Source: JASLDZ01 sp964242895 (GTDB lineage Bacteria > Pseudomonadota > Alphaproteobacteria > Caulobacterales > Caulobacteraceae). From it: 44,595 bases of DNA. The stretch's first letter is position 1. The number at the start of each line of letters is the position of its first letter. Shown piece after piece: positions 33,727-41,594 of this stretch. Location: assembly GCA_964242895.1 (NCBI GenBank), contig CAXTBN010000020.1, positions 1 to 44,595 on the forward strand. The letters are read 5' to 3'. Both the position numbers and the translations under genes were made by a program. The notes under the pieces are model-generated. The model had not been told where the DNA came from, searched no databases, and saw only the letters and a list, made by a program, of their open reading frames with translations.

Positions 33727-33739
33727 GCGGCAGCTGCAG

Positions 33740-34840
33740 TCACGGCAGGCGCACGGCCTCGCGCGGCTCCTGCACGGTGACGCCGTTGTGCTCGGCGCGG
33801 AAGCGCGCGCTCATCTCGTAGGCGCGCTTGCGGGCGCGCATCACCGATCCGAGCGGCCGGTGCGCCGCCAGCCCGTGCCAGGGCGTGAACGACAGCCCGT
33901 CGTCCACCACCTTGGAGCGCGCCTCGCTCCAGCCGGTCTGCGGCTTCACGGTGATGCGGCCGACGGACAGGTAGGGACTCTTGTCCTCGTCCCAGACCTT
34001 GTGGGCGTTCTCCACGGGGTTGTCGTGCAGGTCGACGCAGAGCTGCGCGCGCAGGTCCCACACGCCGCCGTGCTCGCGGAAGTAGGCGTTCACCGCCGCG
34101 CGCAGCCCGTCCGGATCGCCCTTGAGGTGCAACGGCGCGTCCGTCAGCGCGCGTAACTCGTCGGAGGCGGGAAACGCGCCGACCTTGGCGATGTGGTCGC
34201 CCCAGCGGACGGGGACCTGGCTGTAGAAGCTGTCGCCCAGGATGTGCGTCTCGGGCTGGCCGCCCAGCGTCTTGATCGTGGCGCTCTCGACACCGACGGA
34301 CTCCAGCGCGCCCTCCACGCCGCGCAGGAAGGCCGAGGCGACCTTCTTCACGCCCTCGATCCGGTCGGTGGTGGCCGCCAGGAGCTTGAGGTTGCCGAGA
34401 AAGACCTTGCTGTTGGGAGCGGAGAACGCGGGGCCGTTCACGAGCACGAAGTCCTGCGTGACGTCGCCCTCCGAGCCCGGCAGACGCTCGCCTTCGACGC
34501 CGATCACCTTGATCGCGAGCCCGCGCGGCGTGGAGACGCTGTCCGAGAGGATGTCGCCAGGGATGGTGGAGAAGCGCAGCACGACCGGGTAGCGGGCCGG
34601 CTTGGCGAACAGGCCCTGCGCCAGCGTCGGATGCAGGTGGTCGTCGATCTCCAGTTCGCCCTCGATCAGGCCGTGGCTCTTGGCGTGGACGGAGCGGATG
34701 GCGTGGCCGCCGTGCTTCAACGTTGTCTCGTTGATGCCGTGCATGGTCTTGCACAGCTCCTCGGAGACGGTCTCCTCACCGGCCTCCTCGTGCTCGACGT
34801 CGGCGGAGTAGCGCAGCGCGCGGGCGGGCTCGAAAAGCAT
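33740..34840 (-). CDS. Small catalase-family heme protein
   Basis: 366 residues from ATG 34840, with GGAG seven bases upstream. It belongs to the short catalase-related family, not the ~500-residue classical catalases. Distal His is H56 in AKSHGLIEGELE, the Asn counterpart lies in FVLVNGPAF (N135), and RFSTIPGDILSDSVSTPRGL is the conserved substrate-channel block. The C-terminal HRPLGSVMRARKRAYEMSA would carry the proximal tyrosine. It probably has peroxidase or weak catalase activity; some relatives act on lipid hydroperoxides. No signal peptide is visible. It stands between the SCO gene (convergent) and the UGM fusion. Confidence 0.85.
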   Translation of the reverse strand: MLFEPARALRYSADVEHEEAGEETVSEELCKTMHGINETTLKHGGHAIRSVHAKSHGLIEGELEIDDHLHPTLAQGLFAKPARYPVVLRFSTIPGDILSDSVSTPRGLAIKVIGVEGERLPGSEGDVTQDFVLVNGPAFSAPNSKVFLGNLKLLAATTDRIEGVKKVASAFLRGVEGALESVGVESATIKTLGGQPETHILGDSFYSQVPVRWGDHIAKVGAFPASDELRALTDAPLHLKGDPDGLRAAVNAYFREHGGVWDLRAQLCVDLHDNPVENAHKVWDEDKSPYLSVGRITVKPQTGWSEARSKVVDDGLSFTPWHGLAAHRPLGSVMRARKRAYEMSARFRAEHNGVTVQEPREAVRLP

Positions 34841-34939
34841 CGGTGACTCCGAGAGATGGCTCTCCTTCGGCGAACGCGATCGCCGCCCCTCGGTTTCGTC
34901 CCGCCCGCCCGGACGGCACAGATTCCCGACGCGCAGGCG

Positions 34940-37345
34940 TCAGGCCCGCGCCAGTCCCAGGTCGCGCGTGGTCGGGCCGGTGTCGCCGCGCTCCTTGAGC
35001 TTGCGATAGGTGGCCAGCGCCTGCCCCACCACCTGGTCCATATTGTAGTAGCGGTAGGTCGCCAGCCGCCCGACGAAGGCCACGTCGGGCCGGCCGAGCG
35101 CCAGCTCCTCGTAACGCTTGTACAGGGCCTGGTTCTCCGCGCGGGGGATCGGGTAGTAGGGGTCGCCCTCGGCCGCCGGATATTCGTAGGTGATCGAGGT
35201 CTTGGGGTGCTTCTGGCCGGTGAGGTGCTTGTACTCGCTGATGCGCGTGTACGGCGTGTCCGGCGAGGGATGGTTCACCACCGCCACCGGCTGGAACTGC
35301 TCCACGTCGTGGGTCTGGTGCTCGAAGCGCAGCGAGCGATAGGGCAGCGGGCCGAAGCGATGATCGAAGAACTCGTCCACCGGGCCCGTGAACACCAGCC
35401 GGTCGAAGCGCACGTCACGCATCACGTCGGCGAACTCGACGCCGGTGGAGACGGTGACGCCGTCGTGGTCCAGCATGTTCTCGAACATGCGGGTGAAGCC
35501 GTGCTTCGGCATGGCCTGGAAGCTGTCGGCGAAATAGCGGTCGTCGGTGTTGGTGCGGGTAGGCACGCGGCTGGTGACGCTCTTGTCCAGCTGCGAGGGA
35601 TCGACGCCCCACTGCTTGCGCGTGTAGCCCTGAAAGAACAGCTCGTAGAGTTCGCGGCCGACGGCGGAGACGACCACGTCCTCCGAGGTGCGGATGCGCT
35701 CCACCGGTTCGGCGCGGGAGGCCAGGAAGGCCGCCGCCTGTTCGTCGGTCCGCAGGTCCAGGCCGTAGAGGGCGTTGATGGTCGTGCGGTTGATTGGGAT
35801 GGGCACGAGCTTGTCGCGCACGCTGGCCAGCACCCGGTGCTCGTAGGTGCGCCAGCCGGTGAAGCGCGACAGGTGGCGGACGATCTCGTCCGAGTTGGTG
35901 TGGAAGATGTGCGGCCCGTACTGGTGGATCAGCACGCCCGCGTCGTCGTGCACGTCGAAGGCGTTGCCGGCGATGTGCGGGCGCCTGTCGACCACCAGCA
36001 CGCGCTTGCCCCCGTCCGCCGCCAGCCGCTCGGCGAGGGTGGAGCCTGCGAAGCCGGCGCCGACCACGAGGTAGTCGAAATGCGCGGCGCGGTTGGAGGG
36101 ATGAACCGCGGGTGCGGCGACGCCGACCTGCTCGCCGTGCACGATGGCCTCGTCCACCAGGGCGGCCATGCGGTCGTAGGTCGCCTCCCAAGACAGCTCG
36201 GCCAGCACGGCGTCCACGGCGGGCAGCCACGGCTCGCCCCCGCGGCCCACGCCCGATTGCGCCAGCTCGAGCCCGCGCTCGCAGCCGGCGATGAAGGCGG
36301 CGTGGTCCTGGGCGACGACGACGGCCTCCAGGTCGCCGTAGTGGCGCTCCACGTCGACGATGGCGGTGGAGACCACCGGCTTGCCGCCCGCCAGGTACTC
36401 CGGCGTCTTGGTGGGGCTGATGAAGCGCGTCGCCTCGTTGATGGCGAACGGCATCAGCGCCACGTCCCAGCCCGCGAGCCAGGCCGGCAGCTCGGCGTAG
36501 GTCGCGCCGCCGGGGTAGAGGATGTTGGGCCGCTGCGGCAGCGACGCCGGGTCGATCTTCACCACCGGGCCGACCATCACCAGCGTCCACTCGGGGTGCG
36601 CGTCGGCCAGTTCGGCCAGGAGCGCCGCGTCCAGCCGCTCGTCGATCACGCCGTAGAAGCCCAGGCGCGGACGCGGCGTCGCCGCCTGCTCCGCGGGCTC
36701 GGGCAGGGCGGTGCGCGCCGCGGCGAAGTGCTCGCGGTCCACCGACGACGGGAAGGGGTGGATGTTCGGATGGCGGCCGCGCTTGGCCTCGTACAGGCTC
36801 CAGCCGCCGGTGAAGACCACGTCGGCGAGGTCCAGGAGCTCCGCCTCGCGGGCGCGCAAGAGGGGAGGGGCGTTCCGGAAGTTGGAGAGCTCGTCCATGC
36901 AGTCATAGACGACGCAGGCCGCGCGCTCGGCGAGCCCGCGCGCGAAGCCGAGCATCATGGGTGTGTAGAACCACGCCACCGGCGCCGTGAGCTTCCGGTC
37001 CGCCGCGAACGCGTCCAGCAGCCGCGCCAGTTCGGCCTCGGTCTCGCTGTCGGACAGGCCGGGCGGCAGCCGCGGCGTGGCGACCGTCACGCCGGAGCTC
37101 GCGTCGACCCGCACGTGCACGTCGGCGGCCGCGCCCTCGGGCGCGGGGGACGGCTCCTCCCACACGAACACCCGACGACCGCGCGCGAAGCGCGTCATCA
37201 GGTGCTGCGGGCGCTGGAACACGAAGTCCCACCGCAGGTGCGAGAAGCAGATCAGGCTCTCGCCGCCGCGCCGGCCGAAGGCCGTGGGCGCGACGAGGGA
37301 CGAGGCGGCGCGGGGCGCCTTGGCGCGGGGAAAGCTGTCGGGCAA
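34940..37345 (-). CDS. glf: Glycosyltransferase/UDP-galactopyranose mutase fusion
   Basis: 801 residues; the best start is TTG 37345 as no ATG/GTG fits, so the N-terminus is uncertain by a few residues. Residues ~30-400 are a GT-B-type glycosyltransferase: CFSHLRWDFVFQRPQHLM, VVYDCMDELSNF, LGFYGVIDERLD and the donor site AINEATRFISPTKTPEYLAG. Residues ~420-790 are a UDP-galactopyranose mutase: FAD loop DYLVVGAGFAGSTLAERLA, YGPHIFHTNSDEIV, FFQGYTRKQWG, NTDDRYFADSFQAMP and C-terminal GRLATYRYYNMDQVVGQAL. UGM interconverts UDP-galactopyranose and UDP-galactofuranose using reduced FAD. The fused transferase could use the UDP-Galf directly. UDP-galactose can come from galE at 2979. Preceding DNA (243 bp) is shared with mlaE. 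Confidence 0.92.
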   Translation of the reverse strand: MPDSFPRAKAPRAASSLVAPTAFGRRGGESLICFSHLRWDFVFQRPQHLMTRFARGRRVFVWEEPSPAPEGAAADVHVRVDASSGVTVATPRLPPGLSDSETEAELARLLDAFAADRKLTAPVAWFYTPMMLGFARGLAERAACVVYDCMDELSNFRNAPPLLRAREAELLDLADVVFTGGWSLYEAKRGRHPNIHPFPSSVDREHFAAARTALPEPAEQAATPRPRLGFYGVIDERLDAALLAELADAHPEWTLVMVGPVVKIDPASLPQRPNILYPGGATYAELPAWLAGWDVALMPFAINEATRFISPTKTPEYLAGGKPVVSTAIVDVERHYGDLEAVVVAQDHAAFIAGCERGLELAQSGVGRGGEPWLPAVDAVLAELSWEATYDRMAALVDEAIVHGEQVGVAAPAVHPSNRAAHFDYLVVGAGFAGSTLAERLAADGGKRVLVVDRRPHIAGNAFDVHDDAGVLIHQYGPHIFHTNSDEIVRHLSRFTGWRTYEHRVLASVRDKLVPIPINRTTINALYGLDLRTDEQAAAFLASRAEPVERIRTSEDVVVSAVGRELYELFFQGYTRKQWGVDPSQLDKSVTSRVPTRTNTDDRYFADSFQAMPKHGFTRMFENMLDHDGVTVSTGVEFADVMRDVRFDRLVFTGPVDEFFDHRFGPLPYRSLRFEHQTHDVEQFQPVAVVNHPSPDTPYTRISEYKHLTGQKHPKTSITYEYPAAEGDPYYPIPRAENQALYKRYEELALGRPDVAFVGRLATYRYYNMDQVVGQALATYRKLKERGDTGPTTRDLGLARA

Positions 37346-37453
37346 CGGGCACCTGGGGGAGGGGGACGCGCGGCGGGAATGCGGCGAGGCCGTGTTTGTT
37401 CCTGCCCTCGCGCGAGAAGGCGTGAAACGTCAAGCGTTTGCACATCGCGCGCG

Positions 37454-37485
37454 CTTCGACCGCCGCGCCGCTCGAGCGGTCGAAG
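37454..37485. promoter_or_regulatory. Nested palindromes in the glf-mlaE divergent gap
   Basis: CTTCGACCGC (37454-37463) and GCGGTCGAAG (37476-37485) are perfect 10-bp inverted arms around a 12-base loop. A 12-bp palindrome CCGCTCGAGCGG (37468-37479) overlaps the loop and one arm, so the two hairpins exclude each other. CTCGCGCGAG at 37407-37416 and AAACG/CGTTT at 37425-37439 lie close by. The location, 104 bp before the mlaE start and in the 5' side of glf, suits an operator or a leader hairpin. No U-run follows, so a terminator is unlikely. Confidence 0.45.
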
Positions 37486-37588
37486 CCCGTGCGGTTCTGC
37501 TCATCCGCGCGCCGATCCCGCGCCGCCGGAGAGCGGGCGCGGCGTCCCGGCCTTGCGCGGCCGGCGCTGGCGGGCTTCACAAGCTGCG

Positions 37589-38707
37589 ATGAGCGAGGCG
37601 GCGAGCTTCACGGTCGAGCGCGGGGGCGGGAGCGGCCGCACCGTCGCCCTGACCGGCGACTGGACGGCGCTGGGCCTCGGCCGCGCCGGCGAACGGCTGG
37701 GTCGCGAGATGCGCGGCGCCCCGGCCGACCGGCTGGACGTCTCGCGGCTGGGGCGCTTCGACACGGCGGGCGCCTTCGCCCTGCGCCGCGCCGTCGCCCT
37801 GGACGCCGCCGCGGCGACCTCCGACGAGCGGCCCGACGTGGGCCGCCTCCTGGCCCTGGTGGCGGAGGCGGACCGGCCGCAGCCGGCCCACCGCGCGAGC
37901 GAGGGCCCTCTCTACGCGGTGCTGGTGCGCGCCGGGCAGGGCGTGCTCAGGATGTTCGGCGACGGCTTCGCCACCTTCGCCTTCTACGGGCGGCTGATGC
38001 AGACGGTGGGACGCGTGCTGGTGCGGCCCTCCCGCATCCGCGTGGCGCCCACCGTGTCGCTGATGGAGCGGGCCGGGCTGGACGCGACGCCCATCATCGC
38101 CGCCACCAACTTCTTCGTGGGGGCCACCATTGCGTTCCTGGGGGCCAACCTCCTGGCCCAGTTCGGCGCGCAGATCTTCTCGGTCGAGCTCGTGGGCATC
38201 GGCGTATTGCGCGAGTTTGGCGTGCTGGTGACCGCCATCATCCTGGCGGGGCGCTCGGCGTCGTCCTTCGCCGCCGAGCTCGGCGCGATGAAGATGAACC
38301 AGGAGATCGACGCCATGCAGACCATGGGCGTGGATCCGTTCGAGGCGCTGGTCCTGCCGCGCTTCGTCGCCCTCCTGACCATGATGCCGCTGTTGACCTT
38401 CGTGGCCATGATGAGCGGCCTGTTCGGCGGGCTGGTGGTGATCTGGGCGGTGCTGAAGCTCTCGCCGCTGTTCTTCCTGCAGCGCCTCCTGGACAACGTG
38501 GGGCCGAGCCAGTTCTGGATCGGCCTGTCGAAGGCGCCCGTGCTCGCGGTGGTGATCGCCGCGATCGGCTGCCGGCAGGGGCTGGAGGTGGGCGGCGACG
38601 TGGAGCAGCTCGGCCGCCGCGTGACCAGCGCGGTGGTGCAGGCGCTGTTCTCCATCATCCTGATCGATGCGGCCTTCGCGCTTCTCTACATGCAGCTGAA
38701 CCTGTGA
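37589..38707 (+). CDS. mlaE: MlaE-type ABC permease with N-terminal STAS-like domain
   Basis: 372 residues from ATG 37589. Residues ~5-100 are an STAS-like domain (LTGDWTALGLGRAG, LDVSRLGRFDTAGAFALRRA); residues ~115-372 are the MlaE/YrbE permease with about five membrane spans. Conserved segments are ATNFFVGATIAFLGANLLAQ, VGIGVLREFGVLVTAIILAG, RSASSFAAELGAMK and EIDAMQTMGVDPFEALVLPR. In the classical Mla system the STAS protein MlaB is separate; the fusion is seen in many alphaproteobacteria. It moves phospholipids between inner and outer membranes with MlaF and MlaD. First gene of a tightly coupled four-gene operon. Confidence 0.93.
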   Translation: MSEAASFTVERGGGSGRTVALTGDWTALGLGRAGERLGREMRGAPADRLDVSRLGRFDTAGAFALRRAVALDAAAATSDERPDVGRLLALVAEADRPQPAHRASEGPLYAVLVRAGQGVLRMFGDGFATFAFYGRLMQTVGRVLVRPSRIRVAPTVSLMERAGLDATPIIAATNFFVGATIAFLGANLLAQFGAQIFSVELVGIGVLREFGVLVTAIILAGRSASSFAAELGAMKMNQEIDAMQTMGVDPFEALVLPRFVALLTMMPLLTFVAMMSGLFGGLVVIWAVLKLSPLFFLQRLLDNVGPSQFWIGLSKAPVLAVVIAAIGCRQGLEVGGDVEQLGRRVTSAVVQALFSIILIDAAFALLYMQLNL

Positions 38708-39615
38708 GCGACGCAGCCGCCCTCGCCGACGCGGAGGCCGCGGGCCGCCCGCCCGGGCCATCGCCCGCCGCGGCCGCCGCCTCGCCTCGCCGCGCCGCGC
38801 CAGGGGCCGACGCGGAGGTGGTGATCCGCGTGCGCGGCCTCCGCTCGCAGTTCGACGACCATCTCGTGCACGACGGGCTGGACCTGGAGGTGCGCAAGGG
38901 CGAGGTGTTCGGCCTCGTCGGCGGCTCCGGCGCGGGCAAGTCGGTGCTCCTGAACACGCTGATCGGCCTCAAGGAGCCGGACGGCGGCGCGGTGCAGGTG
39001 CTGGGCGTCGACCTGCAGAGCGCCTCCGACGCGGCGTGGGCGGCGCTGGAGCGGCGCTGGGGCGTGCTGTTCCAGTCGGGCGCCCTGTTCTCCTCCCTGT
39101 CCGTGCGCGAGAACGTGGGCGCGCCCCTGTGCGAGCACACCAAGCTGCCGCGCCCCCTGGTGGACCAGCTGGCCGACCTGAAGATCGCCCTCGCCGGCCT
39201 GCCCGCCTTTGCGGGGGACCTGCGGCCCGCGGAGCTCTCCGGCGGCATGCGCAAGCGCGCCGGGCTGGCGCGCGCCATCGCCATGGATCCCGAGCTCCTG
39301 TTCCTCGATGAGCCCACCGCCGGCCTCGACCCGATCAGCGCCGAGCAGTTCGACCAGCTGATCCGCCAGCTCTCCGACGCGCTCGGCCTGACCGTGTTCC
39401 TGATCACCCACGACCTGGACACGCTCTATGCGGTCTGCGACCGGGTGGGCGTGATCGCCGACAAGAAGGTGGTGGCCGCCGCTCCCATCCCGGAGCTCGA
39501 GAAGTCCGACCACCCCTGGATCCGCGAGTACTTCCTGGGGCCGCGCGGGCGCGCCGCCGCGGGCGCGAAAGCCGAGCAGACGACGCCCGCCCCGGCCCTG
39601 CGCGAGGACGCCTGA
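38704..39615 (+). CDS. mlaF: MlaF-type ABC transporter ATP-binding protein
   Basis: 303 residues from GTG 38704, overlapping the mlaE stop (GTGA). An Ala/Pro-rich leader (~1-38) precedes the ATPase. Walker A is GLVGGSGAGKS, the Q-loop WGVLFQSGALFSSLSV, signature ELSGGMRKRAGLARA, Walker B ELLFLDEPTAGLDP, switch VFLITHDLDT. SGGMRKR with FQSGALF is typical of the MCE-transport ATPases. Energises lipid transport from the cytoplasmic side. MlaD begins immediately after its stop. Confidence 0.95.
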   Translation: MSDAAALADAEAAGRPPGPSPAAAAASPRRAAPGADAEVVIRVRGLRSQFDDHLVHDGLDLEVRKGEVFGLVGGSGAGKSVLLNTLIGLKEPDGGAVQVLGVDLQSASDAAWAALERRWGVLFQSGALFSSLSVRENVGAPLCEHTKLPRPLVDQLADLKIALAGLPAFAGDLRPAELSGGMRKRAGLARAIAMDPELLFLDEPTAGLDPISAEQFDQLIRQLSDALGLTVFLITHDLDTLYAVCDRVGVIADKKVVAAAPIPELEKSDHPWIREYFLGPRGRAAAGAKAEQTTPAPALREDA

Positions 39616-40554
39616 ATGGAACGCAACGCGCACTACGCGCTGGTGGGACTGATCTCCATGGCCCTGTTCGTGGGGCTGGTGGTGTTCGTGGTCTGGCTGG
39701 CGCGCCTGCAGTTCTCGAAGGCTTACGATCTTTACGACGTCGATTTCAAAGGCCCGGTGCGGGGCCTGTCGTCGGGCGGCGAGGTGTTCTTCAACGGGAT
39801 CAAGGTGGGCGAGGTCACCAAGCTCAGTCTCGACCGCACCAATCCCAACCGCGTGGTCGCCCGGGTGCGCGTCAACTCTGACGCGCCGGTGCGGGTGGAC
39901 TCGACCGCCGGGCTGGAGCCGCTGGGCATCACGGGCGTGAACTACATCCAGATCAGCGCGGGCACGCTCACCAAGCCGCTGCTCAAGGACGTCACGCCTG
40001 CGAACGCGGTGCCGCTGATCCACACGACGCAGAGCCAGCTGGAGAGCCTGCTGGAGGGCGGCGGCACCGTGCTGGCCCGCGCCGTGGACGCGCTGGACCG
40101 CGTCAACCGCCTGCTCTCCGACCACAACATCCAGAGCCTGAGCGGCACACTGGACGACGTGCACGGCATCACCTCGTCGCTGGCCGAGCAGAGGACGCTG
40201 TTCGCCGACGTGGACCGGGTGGTGCGGAGCCTCGACGGCACGGGCGCGCGGGTGAACAAGCTCACCGACGACGCCGACGCCCTGGTCAACGGCGACGCCA
40301 AGCGCGTGCTGGCGCAGGCGAGCGACACCATCGCCGAACTCAAGGCGACGGCCGTGGACCTGCGCGGCTCGATCAAGACGGTCACGGGCCCGGCCAACGA
40401 CTTCGCCGTCACCGGCCTGCCGCAGCTCACCCGCTCGGTGGTCACCCTGCAGCAGGCCGCCGAGAGCCTCGACCGGCTGATCGCCGAGGTGGAGAGCAAC
40501 CCGCAGCAGTTCGTGGGCAAGGCCCCCGCCAAGGAGCTCGCCGTCAAGCCATGA
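39616..40554 (+). CDS. mlaD: MlaD-type MCE-domain protein
   Basis: 312 residues from ATG 39616, zero bases after the mlaF stop. One N-terminal membrane anchor (~8-30, LVGLISMALFVGLVVFVVWL), then an MCE domain (~38-120: VDFKGPVRGLSSGGEVFFNG, LEPLGITGVNYIQI). A long helical tail follows (~150-300), longer than in E. coli MlaD and probably coiled-coil; it may form a periplasmic tunnel or needle-like extension. Binds lipids and hands them across the periplasm. Confidence 0.93.
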   Translation: MERNAHYALVGLISMALFVGLVVFVVWLARLQFSKAYDLYDVDFKGPVRGLSSGGEVFFNGIKVGEVTKLSLDRTNPNRVVARVRVNSDAPVRVDSTAGLEPLGITGVNYIQISAGTLTKPLLKDVTPANAVPLIHTTQSQLESLLEGGGTVLARAVDALDRVNRLLSDHNIQSLSGTLDDVHGITSSLAEQRTLFADVDRVVRSLDGTGARVNKLTDDADALVNGDAKRVLAQASDTIAELKATAVDLRGSIKTVTGPANDFAVTGLPQLTRSVVTLQQAAESLDRLIAEVESNPQQFVGKAPAKELAVKP

Positions 40555-41318
40555 GCCGCGCCCGCCGCCTCGCCGCCGCCCTGGCGTCGGCCTCCCTGGC
40601 CCCCGCCGTCCTCGGCGTGGGCGGTTGCGTCAGCCTCCTGCCCAAGCAGGCGCCCGCCCAGCTCTACCGCTTCGACGCCCGCGCGGCGCCTGCGCCGGCC
40701 CCGGCCGTCGACGACGGGTCTCGCGCGCCCGTCGTCGCACCGCCCGTGACGGTCGCCGCCGCGGTCGCCGGAGACCGGATGCTGGCGGTGACCGGGTCGG
40801 AGGCGGCCTACATCGGCGGCGCGCGCTGGGTGTCGCCCGCGGCGGTGCTGTGGGACGAGGCCGTGCGCCGCGCCTTCGCCTCCCGCTCCGCCCGCGTGCG
40901 GCTCCTCACCCGCAACGAGCTGGCCGGCGGTGGCGCTTTCCTACGGATCGAGGTGCCGCAGTTCGAGGTGAGCTACGCCGCGTCCGGCGCGGTCCCCACC
41001 GTGCGGGTGACGGTCCACGCCCTGCTCGCGCACCGCAACGGCGCGTTCAGCGCCGAGCGCACCTTCGCCGCCGACGCGCCGGCCGCCGCCGACCGTGTCT
41101 CCGCCATCGTCGACGCCTACGACGGGGCGGTGGAGCAGGTGACGGCCGGCCTGATCGCCTGGGCCGACGCCCACGCCGGCGAGGCCGTCGCGGAGGCCGC
41201 TGCGACAAGCGGGACAAACCCGGACAACGCCGCCGCCTCCCACCCCGCGACGAGGTCGACGAGCACGACGACGACGACATCGTCCACGCGCGCACCCGCC
41301 GGCCCGCCGCGGCGGTGA
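40551..41318 (+). CDS. ABC-type transport auxiliary lipoprotein (PqiC-like)
   Basis: 255 residues from ATG 40551 (ATGA overlap). A signal peptide ends in a lipobox-like GVGGC, with Cys ~26 as the lipidated residue. The body has YRFDARAAP, a WVSPAAVLWDEAVRRAF block and a conserved LRIEVPQFEVSY strand, as in the auxiliary lipoproteins that follow MCE transport operons. The Thr/Ser/Pro-rich C-terminal ~40 residues look disordered. It probably sits in the outer membrane as docking partner of the MlaD hexamer. Confidence 0.88.
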   Translation: MSRARRLAAALASASLAPAVLGVGGCVSLLPKQAPAQLYRFDARAAPAPAPAVDDGSRAPVVAPPVTVAAAVAGDRMLAVTGSEAAYIGGARWVSPAAVLWDEAVRRAFASRSARVRLLTRNELAGGGAFLRIEVPQFEVSYAASGAVPTVRVTVHALLAHRNGAFSAERTFAADAPAAADRVSAIVDAYDGAVEQVTAGLIAWADAHAGEAVAEAAATSGTNPDNAAASHPATRSTSTTTTTSSTRAPAGPPRR

Positions 41319-41387
41319 TCGCCCGGCGGCCGGGGCTTTCCACGATGGAGAGCTTCCGCTAGGAACCCCGCTCCCTCGGGAAGCGTC

Positions 41388-41462
<75 letters not shown>

Positions 41463-41516
41463 CCCACACACATGGGTCTGCTTCCCGGGGCTTCGCTTTC
41501 GCGGTCTGGGCGTGTT

Positions 41517-41535
41517 CGGGCGCGGCGAGCGCCCG
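41517..41535. other. GC-rich hairpin between tRNA-Thr and the TonB receptor
   Basis: CGGGCGC and GCGCCCG pair perfectly around the loop GGCGA. No T-run follows, so it is at best a weak end for the tRNA transcript or a leader structure of the receptor gene. A smaller CCGTT/AACGG hairpin lies at 41543-41556. Confidence 0.35.
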
Positions 41536-41594
41536 CGCGTAGCCGTTCCTCAACGGTTCGGGACGCCCGCGCGACGCGGAACCGTGCGAGGGAC

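Noticed and set aside
34856..37588. Very long plus-strand open frame (over 900 codons) ahead of mlaE
   Set aside because: It is antisense to the UGM fusion and has the His/Gly/Gln-rich, low-complexity look of a GC-rich shadow frame; the real mlaE protein begins at 37589.
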